Shown here: in pieces, positions 43,547 through 50,959 of the stretch
Layout of the letters: the number at the start of each line of letters is the position of its first letter
Numbering within the stretch: the stretch's first letter is position 1
Source of the DNA: Rhodoferax sp.
GTDB lineage: Bacteria; Pseudomonadota; Gammaproteobacteria; Burkholderiales; Burkholderiaceae_C
Direction: 5' to 3'
Assembly: GCA_031291305.1 (NCBI GenBank)
Contig: JARLJH010000044.1
Span: 1-55,333 of the forward strand
Length of the DNA: 55,333 nt
Translations under genes and position numbers: made by a program
The notes under the pieces: generated by a model
What the model was told of the DNA's origin: nothing
Database searches by the model: none
Seen by the model: only the letters and a program-made list of their open reading frames with translations

Positions 43547-44706
43547 GTGTGATTAACAAAATGCTGCGTGACCTGGACAGCCGTCAGGTTGACAAGGACA
43601 CAGCAGGCGTTCCCAAACCCTTTGGGTACAGTGATCTGACTGCAGGAACAGTTGCCTTGAACGGCGCAGCAGACGGTATATCGCCTCAGCGGTCTGGGAA
43701 GACATGGGGCTTTGTATTGGCTTTGTTTCTGTTGATAGCATGTGTTGGTCTGGTGATGTGGGTGAGTCTGCGACCGGCCAAGGCACCTGACCTAGGTTCC
43801 GTTGTGGCCTTGCCTGCGCCAGCTCCGACCAGAACGGTGGGTACAACCGTCTCAGTCGGTCCTGCCGCTGTTGCGCCCTCATTGGCTGCATCTACTGTGG
43901 CTTCGACTGCGGTAGCGGTATCGGTTGCTCCCCAGCCGTCTCCGACGGTGGCGGCCACTTTACCAATAGGGCAAAGCAAACCAATCTCAAAAGTCGAGCC
44001 AGCACCACCTGTAGTGGCCGAAATAACTGCCAAGCCCAAGACTAAGGTTGGGCAAACGGTGCGCCCTGTGGGACAACTGAAAGAGGCCACCGAGTTTTCG
44101 TCTTTCAAGCGGGCCAACCGTCTTGGTCCGAGCGCGCAGCGCGTGGTGTCTGATGGCAAGGCGGTTCTGCCTGCCGTACCTATTGTCGCTGTTGAGATGC
44201 CGAAACAGCGTCACACAGGTGTACAGGAAGTGCTGTCGCAGGCGCAGGAGCGTTGGACGCTCGGCGACCGGGCACAAGCTATTGCGTTGCTGCACACTGC
44301 CATCGACCGTCTGGAATCGTCATCCACGGGGAATTCGGTGGCTTTGGCAGCGTTGGTGCGGGAATATGTCCGCATGACGCTGATTCAAGGGCAAACCAGT
44401 GCCGCTTGGGCAGTGCTGTCCAGGTTGGAGCAGCCGCTTGCTGACTTGGCAGATATCTGGGCCTTGCGTGGCAACGTGGCGCAGCGCCTCGGGCTTCACC
44501 CAGAGGCAGTTCGCGCCTATTTAAAGGGGTTGGAGTTGCATCCAGACGAGCCACGTTGGATGCTCGGTGCGGCGGTGTCGCTCGCAGCACAGGGGCAAGT
44601 TGGCCCCGCAGCCGAGCTTGCCGAAAAGGCGCGTCTGGCCGGTGCACTACGCTCGGATGTGGCAAACTACCTGCGTCAGCTTGGCGTCGCAGTTCGCACG
44701 GAATGA
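43543..44706 (+). CDS. mshN: MSHA biogenesis protein MshN (TPR protein)
   Basis: A 387-residue protein starting MSVINKMLRDLDSRQ, the diagnostic N-terminus of MshN. One membrane helix lies at about 56-76 (GFVLALFLLIACVGLVMWVSL), then a long Pro/Ala/Val-rich linker and a C-terminal tetratricopeptide region (about 225-385: AQERWTLGDRAQAIALLHTA and AVRAYLKGLELHPDEPRWML). It closes the msh set. An HD-GYP gene follows 41 bp later. Confidence 0.9.
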   Translation: MSVINKMLRDLDSRQVDKDTAGVPKPFGYSDLTAGTVALNGAADGISPQRSGKTWGFVLALFLLIACVGLVMWVSLRPAKAPDLGSVVALPAPAPTRTVGTTVSVGPAAVAPSLAASTVASTAVAVSVAPQPSPTVAATLPIGQSKPISKVEPAPPVVAEITAKPKTKVGQTVRPVGQLKEATEFSSFKRANRLGPSAQRVVSDGKAVLPAVPIVAVEMPKQRHTGVQEVLSQAQERWTLGDRAQAIALLHTAIDRLESSSTGNSVALAALVREYVRMTLIQGQTSAAWAVLSRLEQPLADLADIWALRGNVAQRLGLHPEAVRAYLKGLELHPDEPRWMLGAAVSLAAQGQVGPAAELAEKARLAGALRSDVANYLRQLGVAVRTE

Positions 44707-44747
44707 GTCTGAATCCAGCGTTGTACTGGTGTTGACGTAATAAAAAT

Positions 44748-45992
44748 ATGCTCAAACGTATCCATGTTGATCAATTGCAGGTGGGAATGCACCTGAAAGA
44801 GTTTTGCGGCTCTTGGATGGATCACCCATTTTGGCGCACTGGTTTTGTGATCAAGGATCCCAAAGACATCGAATTGATTTTGGCCAGCAAGATCAAAGAG
44901 GTGATGATTGACTGCAGCAAAGGCTTGGATGTGCCCGCTGGCGCACCAGTGGTCAGCGAGATAGAAGACACTTCGGTAGCCATAGAGTCCAAGTCCACTG
45001 AGATGGCGCCGACTATATCCCCACAGGAGATTGCTCCGGTCACAGCCAGTCAGGAAGTTGTGCGTGCCGCGCGCATTTGCCAGCAAGCCAAGGCGGCCGT
45101 GGTTTCCATGTTTGAAGAAGTACGCATGGGCAACGCCGTGGATGTGGGCGGTGCTCGCCAGTTGGTGGAAGACATTACTGAATCGGTGTCGCGCAACCCG
45201 GGGGCCATCATCAGCCTGGCGCGGCTCAAAACGGCGGATGACTACACCTACATGCACTCGGTTGCGGTGTGCGCGATGATGGTGGCGTTAGCCAAACAGT
45301 TAGGTCTGGACGAGTCGCAAACCCGGCTCTGCGCTATGGCTGGGTTGCTGCACGATGTAGGCAAGGTGGCCATGCCCACCGATGTGCTCAACAAACCGGG
45401 CAAGCTGACCGATGCCGAATTCGACATCATGCGCACCCACCCCACCGAGGGCTACAAAATGCTGATGGCCAGCAAGGGCGTTGATGCCGTGTCACTGGAC
45501 GTGGTGCTACACCACCACGAAAAAATGGACGGCAGCGGTTACCCCGAAAAGCTCAAGGGTGACGAGATCAGCCTGTATGCGAAGATGGGTGCCGTGTGTG
45601 ATGTGTATGACGCCATCACCTCCAACCGCCCCTATAAATCTGGCTGGGATCCGGCGGAGTCATTGCGCCGCATGGCCGAGTGGAAGGGGCACTTTGATCC
45701 GAAGGTGTTTCAAGCCTTTGTCAAAAGCATGGGCATTTACCCGGTGGGCTCGCTGGTGCGACTGAAGTCAGGGCGCATCGGCGTGGTAACCGAGCAGTCA
45801 GCCAAGTCGCTCACCACACCGCTGATCAAAGTATTTTTTTCCAGCAAGTCCAACATGCGGATCGTTCCGGTGATGGTTGACCTGTCGCAGCCCACCACGC
45901 TTGAAAAAATCATCTGCCGGGAAGACCCGGCCATGTGGAATTTTCCTGACCTCAATGAATTGTGGTCAGGGCTGCCCAATCTGGGCAAATAG
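44748..45992 (+). CDS. HD-GYP domain c-di-GMP phosphodiesterase (DUF3391 N-terminus)
   Basis: A 414-residue protein with an N-terminal DUF3391-like domain (MLKRIHVDQLQVGMHLKEF) and an HD-GYP domain. The metal site is HDVGK (His202-Asp203) and the signature is HHHEKMDGSGYP (Gly264-Tyr265-Pro266), followed by DVYDAITSNRPYK. All key residues are intact, so it should hydrolyse c-di-GMP. The next domain (about 325-380) is a small beta unit. No good ribosome-binding site precedes the ATG. It lies directly after mshN; in Vibrio the msh cluster begins with mshH, an EAL/GGDEF-type regulator. Confidence 0.92.
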   Translation: MLKRIHVDQLQVGMHLKEFCGSWMDHPFWRTGFVIKDPKDIELILASKIKEVMIDCSKGLDVPAGAPVVSEIEDTSVAIESKSTEMAPTISPQEIAPVTASQEVVRAARICQQAKAAVVSMFEEVRMGNAVDVGGARQLVEDITESVSRNPGAIISLARLKTADDYTYMHSVAVCAMMVALAKQLGLDESQTRLCAMAGLLHDVGKVAMPTDVLNKPGKLTDAEFDIMRTHPTEGYKMLMASKGVDAVSLDVVLHHHEKMDGSGYPEKLKGDEISLYAKMGAVCDVYDAITSNRPYKSGWDPAESLRRMAEWKGHFDPKVFQAFVKSMGIYPVGSLVRLKSGRIGVVTEQSAKSLTTPLIKVFFSSKSNMRIVPVMVDLSQPTTLEKIICREDPAMWNFPDLNELWSGLPNLGK

Positions 45993-46027
45993 GTTCCTGA
46001 TTTTCTGTCAGATGCTTGCAATTAAAA

Positions 46028-46076
46028 ATAGCCTCGAGCCCCCACAAATAATAGGTTAGAAGCTATTGATATCAAA
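46028..46076 (+). repeat. Dispersed short repeat, copy I (HD-GYP to acyl-CoA dehydrogenase gap)
   Basis: ATAGCCTCGAGCCCCCAC and then AGAAGCTATTGATATCAAA match both ends of the family. The gap holds no gene. The element lies between the convergent stop codons and might act as part of a terminator. Confidence 0.55.
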
Positions 46077-46101
46077 GCATTGAGGTAGATTTTCGCGCTG
46101 A

Positions 46102-47379
46102 TCAGCAGCCCCGCGTGACGGGCATTTCCACTGATTTGGCGCTGGGCGCATATTTACGCAACTCCAACTTGGCAATCGCGTTGCGGTGCACTTCGTCCGG
46201 GCCGTCGGCAAAGCGCAGTGTCCGTGCGGCTGTGTAGGCGTAAGCCAGCGGAAAATCGTCGCACATACCGCCACCGCCAAAGGCCTGGATGGCCCAGTCG
46301 ATCACCTCGCAGGCCATGTTGGGCGCCACCACCTTGATCATGGCGATCTCGTTTTTGGCGAACTTGTTGCCAGCCACATCCATCATCCAGGCGGCTTTGA
46401 GGGTGAGCAGGCGCGCCATGTCGATCTTGCAGCGCGCCTCGGCGATGCGCTCCTGTGTCACGGTTTGGGCGGCGATGGGTTTGCCAAAAGCCACGCGGCT
46501 GTTGGCGCGCTTGCACATCAACTCCAGCGCGCGCTCGGCCAGGCCGATCAGACGCATGCAGTGGTGAATGCGTCCGGGTCCGAGGCGTCCCTGCGCGATC
46601 TCAAAACCCCGGCCTTCACCGAGCAAAATGCTGTCGGCAGGCACGCGCACGTTTTTGTAAGAGATTTCCATGTGACCGTGCGGCGCGTCGTCGTAGCCCA
46701 TCACATTCAAAGGTCGCATCACAGTCACACCTGGCGTATTGGCAGGCACCAGAATCATGCTTTGCTGCGTGTGACGGTCTGCCTCGGGGTTGGTCTTGCC
46801 CATGACGATGTGAACGGCACAACGTGGATCGCCCGCGCCGCTGATCCACCATTTTCGACCGTTGATGATGTAGTCGTTGCCGTCGCGCTCAATCAGCGTT
46901 TCGATGTTGGTGGCATCGCTGGAGGCGACATCCGGCTCGGTCATTGAGAACGCCGAACGCATCCGCCCTTCGAGCAGGGGCTTGAGCCACTGTAGCTTGT
47001 GTTCTTCAGATCCGTAGCGGGCAATGGTTTCCATGTTGCCGGTGTCGGGTGCCGAGCAATTGAAGACCTCGCTGGCCCATGGCACCCGGCCCATGATCTC
47101 GGCCAGCGGCGCATATTCCTGGTTGGTCAGGCCCGCACCGGCCTCGATGCCACCGGCCTGTTCGCTGTCCACTGGGTAGAACAAGTTCCACAGGTCCTGA
47201 CTCTGTGCCTTGCGTTTGAGCTCTTCAATAGTTCGCAGCGGAGTCCAGCGTTTGCCAGCTGCTGTATTGGCCTGCACCTCGGCATGGTGTGCGCCTTCGG
47301 CTGGATAGATGTAGTCGTCCATGAAACGCAGCAATTTGGCTTGCAGCTCTTTGGTTTTAGGGGAATAGTCAAAGTCCAT
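46102..47379 (-). CDS. Acyl-CoA dehydrogenase family protein (ACAD10/11-like, LvaC-like)
   Basis: A 425-residue FAD enzyme of the long ACAD11-type. Flavin-site phrases are visible: [54 protein letters not shown] and [19 protein letters not shown]. It lies just downstream of a kinase gene (47475-48560) on the same strand. Such pairs are known from levulinate metabolism in Pseudomonas (LvaA/LvaC) and from human ACAD10/11. There a phosphorylated 4-hydroxyacyl-CoA is turned into an enoyl-CoA or 3-hydroxyacyl-CoA. A plain beta-oxidation role is the alternative. Start ATG 47379 has AAGG upstream. Confidence 0.88.
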   Translation of the reverse strand: MDFDYSPKTKELQAKLLRFMDDYIYPAEGAHHAEVQANTAAGKRWTPLRTIEELKRKAQSQDLWNLFYPVDSEQAGGIEAGAGLTNQEYAPLAEIMGRVPWASEVFNCSAPDTGNMETIARYGSEEHKLQWLKPLLEGRMRSAFSMTEPDVASSDATNIETLIERDGNDYIINGRKWWISGAGDPRCAVHIVMGKTNPEADRHTQQSMILVPANTPGVTVMRPLNVMGYDDAPHGHMEISYKNVRVPADSILLGEGRGFEIAQGRLGPGRIHHCMRLIGLAERALELMCKRANSRVAFGKPIAAQTVTQERIAEARCKIDMARLLTLKAAWMMDVAGNKFAKNEIAMIKVVAPNMACEVIDWAIQAFGGGGMCDDFPLAYAYTAARTLRFADGPDEVHRNAIAKLELRKYAPSAKSVEMPVTRGC

Positions 47380-47423
47380 GGTGGCCTTACAGGGGTGGAG
47401 AGTTGAGTAAAAGTTATATAAGA

Positions 47424-47472
47424 AAACAGGGTGTAGCCCTTTTAAATAAAGGGCAAGGAGCTATCAAATTAG
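47424..47472 (+). repeat. Dispersed short repeat, copy J (dehydrogenase-kinase gap)
   Basis: GGGTGTAGCCCTTTTAAAT followed by AAAGGGCAAGGAGCTATCAAA. This is one of the clearest copies, with an AGCCCTTT/AAAGGGC inverted repeat. It is nearly the same as copy K. Confidence 0.75.
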
Positions 47473-47474
47473 TA

Positions 47475-48560
47475 TTAAATCTGTTGCACAAACTGCCAGG
47501 CCAGGTGGGCCAGTGGTCGGGCGCCTGCAGCGGCTTCAATGGCCTGTGCACTGGCAGCGGTGCCGGCTTCGACGCGTTTGCCGATGCCTTGCAAAATGGC
47601 CGCCATGCGAAACAGGTTGTAGGCCATGTAGAAGTTCCAGTCAGTGGTCAGCTGCTCCGGCGAGGTCAGCCCGGTACGCTGGCAATACTGACGGATGTAG
47701 TCGGCCTCAAGCGGGATGCCCAGAGCCTTGATGTCCAGCCCGCCAATACCTCGAAACGCGCCTGGTGTAATGTGCCAGGCCATGCAGTGGTAGCTGAAAT
47801 CCGCCAGCGGGTGGCCCAGCGTGGAAAGCTCCCAGTCGAGCACGGCAATGACGCGCGGTTCGGTTGGGTGAAACACCAGGTTGTCCATGCGGAAGTCACC
47901 GTGGACGATGCTGACCATCGCCGGGTCGCGTGCCATGGCCGGTATGTGCTCGGGCAGCCAGGCCATTAGCTGGTCCATCTCTTCAATGGGCTGGGTGATG
48001 GAGGCCTGGTATTGCTTGCTCCAGCGGCCAATCTGGCGCTCGAAATAGTTGCCGGGCTTGCCGTAGCTGGCCAGTCCCGCTGCGGTGTAGTCCACAGAAT
48101 GCAGGGCCGCGATCACGCGGTTCATCTCGTCATAAATCTCACCACGCTCAATCGGCCTCAGGCCGGGCAGGGACTGGTCCCAGTAAATGCGCCCGTTCAT
48201 GAACGACATGATGTAAAACGCTCGTCCAATGACCGTTTCGTCCTCGCACAGGCACAGCATTCGGGGCACTGGCACATCTGTGTTTGCCAGACCGGTCATC
48301 ACCGCGAATTCGCGCTCGATGGCGTGGGCGGATGGCAGGAGTTTGGCCACTGGGCCGGGTTTGGAACGCATCACATAGGTCTGGCTGGGCGTAATGAGCT
48401 TGTAGGTTGGGTTGGATTGACCACCTTTGAAAGACTCCACCTGCAATGGGCCCGCAAAGTCCTTCAGATGCTGGGTCAGCCAGTGCGCCAACGCAATTTG
48501 GTCAAAGGACTGGCCTGGTGGCACAACACGGGTGCCGGAAAAGTTGTCGTTGTTGCCCAT
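47475..48560 (-). CDS. APH-family phosphotransferase (4-hydroxyacyl-CoA kinase candidate)
   Basis: A 361-residue kinase-fold protein of the aminoglycoside phosphotransferase superfamily. It shows the nucleotide-binding lysine region ESFKGGQSNPTYKLI, the catalytic loop VHGDFRMDNLVF and the metal motif VLDWELSTLGHPLADFSY. This subgroup is not an antibiotic-resistance enzyme. Members linked to ACAD10/11-type dehydrogenases phosphorylate the 4-hydroxyl of acyl-CoAs. The dehydrogenase gene next to it supports that reading. It probably heads the two-gene transcript; a dispersed repeat fills the 95-bp gap. Confidence 0.85.
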   Translation of the reverse strand: MGNNDNFSGTRVVPPGQSFDQIALAHWLTQHLKDFAGPLQVESFKGGQSNPTYKLITPSQTYVMRSKPGPVAKLLPSAHAIEREFAVMTGLANTDVPVPRMLCLCEDETVIGRAFYIMSFMNGRIYWDQSLPGLRPIERGEIYDEMNRVIAALHSVDYTAAGLASYGKPGNYFERQIGRWSKQYQASITQPIEEMDQLMAWLPEHIPAMARDPAMVSIVHGDFRMDNLVFHPTEPRVIAVLDWELSTLGHPLADFSYHCMAWHITPGAFRGIGGLDIKALGIPLEADYIRQYCQRTGLTSPEQLTTDWNFYMAYNLFRMAAILQGIGKRVEAGTAASAQAIEAAAGARPLAHLAWQFVQQI

Positions 48561-48634
48561 AACTGCGCATCTTTGTAAAAGAAGGTGACAAGCTTGCCAC
48601 GCGCTTGACGCACGTGGGTAAGCGAATCAAGGTT

Positions 48635-49642
48635 TTAGCGCCTGACCTGCAGGGCACCGGGATTGACGATGTTGGTCGGTCTACCCTTGATAAAGTTCAC
48701 GACATTATCAAAGGCAGCACCAAAGTACATCTCGTAGCTGTCGAGCTCCACATAGCCGATGTGCGGGGTGCAAACGCAGTTTTCCAGGCGCAACAGGGCA
48801 TGGCCTTGCAAAATGGGTTCGGACTCATAGACATCCACAGCCGCCATACCAGGGCGACCACGGTTGAGCGCGCTCAGCAGAGCATCGTGCTGTATCAGCT
48901 CGGCGCGGGAAGTGTTCACCAGCAAGGCCGTGGGTTTCATTCTGGAAAGATCGTCCAGGCTGACGATGCCTTCAGTGTCTTCGTTCAAACGCAGATGCAG
49001 GGACAGCACATCGGATGTTTCAAACAATTCATCGCGCGTGCTGGTGACTTCATAGCCATCCAGAACAGCGCGTTCGCGCGATGGCGCACGGCCCCAGATC
49101 AAGACCCGCATGCCGAACGCCTTGCCATACCCCGCTACCAGCTGGCCGATGCGGCCATAGCCCCAAATGCCCAGTGTGCGGCCTTTTAGCGTGGTTCCCA
49201 AGCCGAAGTTGATCGGCATCGCATTGGACTTCAAGCCCGACTGCTGCCAAGCGCCATGTTTAAGGTTGCCAATATATTGCGGCAAACGCCGCATGGATGC
49301 CATGATCAGCGCCCAGGCCAGTTCAGCGGGTGCCACGGGGGAGCCAGTGCCTTCAGCCACGGCGATACCGCGTTCGGTACAGGCATTGACATCCAGATGT
49401 GGGCCAACCCGTCCAGTCTGCGCCACCAGTTTGAGCCGCGGCAGTTTCTCGATGACCGCACGCGGCAGATGTGTGCGCTCACGGTTGAGCACGATCACAT
49501 CAGCGTCTTTGAGCCGCACCGACAATTGCCCCAATCCCTTGACTGTGTTGGTATAGACCTTGGCCTGGTAGGCCTCCAGCTTGGCGGCGCATGCCAGTTT
49601 GCGCACAGCGTCCTGATAGTCATCCAAAATTACGATATTCAT
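48635..49642 (-). CDS. D-2-hydroxyacid dehydrogenase family protein
   Basis: A 335-residue NAD-dependent dehydrogenase of the D-isomer 2-hydroxyacid family. It begins NIVILDDYQDAVRKL, has the Rossmann motif GRTLGIWGYGRIGQLVAGYG, and the catalytic set Arg in VNTSRAELI, Glu in DVYESEPIL and His in CTPHIGYVE. Substrate is unknown; relatives include phosphoglycerate and glyoxylate/hydroxypyruvate enzymes. The ATG at 49642 fits the family start; an upstream in-frame start at 49678 would add 12 residues unlike the family. It lies 75 bp upstream of the kinase gene on the same strand. Confidence 0.88.
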   Translation of the reverse strand: MNIVILDDYQDAVRKLACAAKLEAYQAKVYTNTVKGLGQLSVRLKDADVIVLNRERTHLPRAVIEKLPRLKLVAQTGRVGPHLDVNACTERGIAVAEGTGSPVAPAELAWALIMASMRRLPQYIGNLKHGAWQQSGLKSNAMPINFGLGTTLKGRTLGIWGYGRIGQLVAGYGKAFGMRVLIWGRAPSRERAVLDGYEVTSTRDELFETSDVLSLHLRLNEDTEGIVSLDDLSRMKPTALLVNTSRAELIQHDALLSALNRGRPGMAAVDVYESEPILQGHALLRLENCVCTPHIGYVELDSYEMYFGAAFDNVVNFIKGRPTNIVNPGALQVRR

Positions 49643-49773
49643 GCCGCCGATTGTGCCTTCAGCGGCCGGTTTGGTCATCCAGGCGCTCAGGAATGCCCAA
49701 CTTTTACCCCTTGAGCGCGCTGGCGGCGGCTCAGCTCTGAGTGTTTATCGCGCCGGGTGTCCGTACCTGCGGT

Positions 49774-50118
49774 TCAGTGCTGCAGTGACTCTCGAGCGGC
49801 CAGCCGATCCAACTCGGCGCATACATCGGCCATGCGCCCAGAAATTCGCAACCGTCCCGCCTGAGTTGGACCTTGACCAGTTTCCATCACCTGGAGCACG
49901 CGTACGGGTCTGCCTGGAGTTGTGCTGATTGCCTGAACCTTGATGGTTTGGCTTTGCTGTTGGGGAGAACACTTGAGCAACGAAGGTGAAGCCACCCACT
50001 TGGATCTGACAACTGGCCGGGGTGATTGTTGCAATGACTGCCCTGGTTTGGCCATCAGCCATTGCCACAGTACCTTCAACGAGTTCATGACAGGGGTGGT
50101 GTAGTTCGCGTTGTTCAT
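49774..50118 (-). CDS. Small hypothetical protein encoded downstream of lexA
   Basis: A 114-residue protein with no signal peptide or known domain. The N-terminus (MNNANYTTPVMNSLKVLWQW) is amphipathic, the centre is Gln/Ser-rich, and the C-terminal third (RVLQVMETGQGP ... RLRISGRMADVCAELDRLA) looks conserved in Comamonadaceae. It follows lexA by 70 bp on the same strand with no terminator between, so it may belong to the SOS transcript. In pseudomonads that position is held by the division inhibitor sulA, but this protein shows no convincing SulA similarity by eye. The start at 50118 is preferred over a TTG at 50139. Confidence 0.65.
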   Translation of the reverse strand: MNNANYTTPVMNSLKVLWQWLMAKPGQSLQQSPRPVVRSKWVASPSLLKCSPQQQSQTIKVQAISTTPGRPVRVLQVMETGQGPTQAGRLRISGRMADVCAELDRLAARESLQH

Positions 50119-50188
50119 GGTGTGGGCTTTCACAGGCAAGGAGGCTGGAATGAGGTGGCTAAGCGTGCAATGTGACTGATATGGAGGC

Positions 50189-50863
50189 TTACATCAGCAT
50201 GGTGTTGCGGATCAGGCCGACAGCCAGGCCTTCAATCTCAAAGGGCTCACCGGGCTCAACCAGGATGGTTTGGTAGTCGGGATTTTCTGGGTGCAGCTCA
50301 ATGATGTCTTTGTTGCGCATGAAGCGCTTGACGGTGACTTCGTCACCCAGCCGGGCGACGACGATTTGGCCGTTTTTAGCGTCGCGCGTGGTTTGCACGG
50401 CCAGTAAATCACCGTCCATGATGCCCGCGTCACGCATGGACATGCCGCGTACTTTCAGCAGGTAATCCGGCTTGCGCTGGAACAGGCTGTTTTCCACGTA
50501 ATAGGTTCGGTCTACATGCTCTTGCGCCAGAATCGGTGATCCGGCTGCGACCCGGCCTATTAGCGGCAAGGCCAGCTGCGCCAAAGCGGCCAGAGGGGCC
50601 GCAAACTGAGAACCACGCGACTCGTTGATGGAACGTAGTGCGTCACCGCGCAGGCGTATGCCGCGGGAGGTGCCGCTGACCAGCTCAATCGCTCCTTTGC
50701 GCGCCAAGGCTTGCAAATGTTCTTCAGCGGCGTTGGCCGACTTGAAGCCCAGCTCGGTCGCAATCTCGGCCCGTGTGGGTGGCGCACCGGTGCGGGCGAT
50801 AGCACTCTGGATAAGATCCAGAATCTGTTGCTGGCGATCTGTCAGTTTGGGTCTGGTGAGCAT
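50189..50863 (-). CDS. lexA: SOS repressor LexA
   Basis: A 224-residue repressor with an N-terminal winged helix ([20 protein letters not shown] ... [20 protein letters not shown]), a self-cleavage site Ala107-Gly108 (RVAAGSP), and the catalytic dyad Ser142 ([10 protein letters not shown]) and Lys179 (VTVKRF). Spacing between Ser and Lys is as in E. coli. The ATG at 50863 has AGGAG five bases upstream; a longer frame to 50923 would cover one of its own operators and is unlikely. Two LexA boxes upstream indicate autoregulation. Confidence 0.97.
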   Translation of the reverse strand: MLTRPKLTDRQQQILDLIQSAIARTGAPPTRAEIATELGFKSANAAEEHLQALARKGAIELVSGTSRGIRLRGDALRSINESRGSQFAAPLAALAQLALPLIGRVAAGSPILAQEHVDRTYYVENSLFQRKPDYLLKVRGMSMRDAGIMDGDLLAVQTTRDAKNGQIVVARLGDEVTVKRFMRNKDIIELHPENPDYQTILVEPGEPFEIEGLAVGLIRNTMLM

Positions 50864-50913
50864 GGTGACTCCTGATGTTGGCATGGTGGCAAACGGGGCT
50901 GGTATTAAAAACA

Positions 50914-50929
50914 CTGTTTTCATATCCAG
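50914..50929 (-). promoter_or_regulatory. LexA box 1 (lexA-asparaginase gap)
   Basis: CTGTTTTCATATCCAG matches the CTGT-N8-ACAG operator with one mismatch. It lies 51 bp before the lexA start codon. Confidence 0.75.
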
Positions 50930-50932
50930 TAA

Positions 50933-50948
50933 CTGTATTTTTAATCAG
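50933..50948 (-). promoter_or_regulatory. LexA box 2 (lexA-asparaginase gap)
   Basis: CTGTATTTTTAATCAG matches CTGT-N8-ACAG with one mismatch, 19 bp from box 1. It ends only 11 bp before the asparaginase start codon, so LexA bound here could also affect that gene. Confidence 0.75.
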
Positions 50949-50959
50949 TTTTAGAAAGC

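Noticed and set aside
47475-48560. Aminoglycoside resistance gene
   Set aside because: The fold is shared, but linkage to an ACAD11-type dehydrogenase and the subgroup motifs point to acyl-CoA metabolism.
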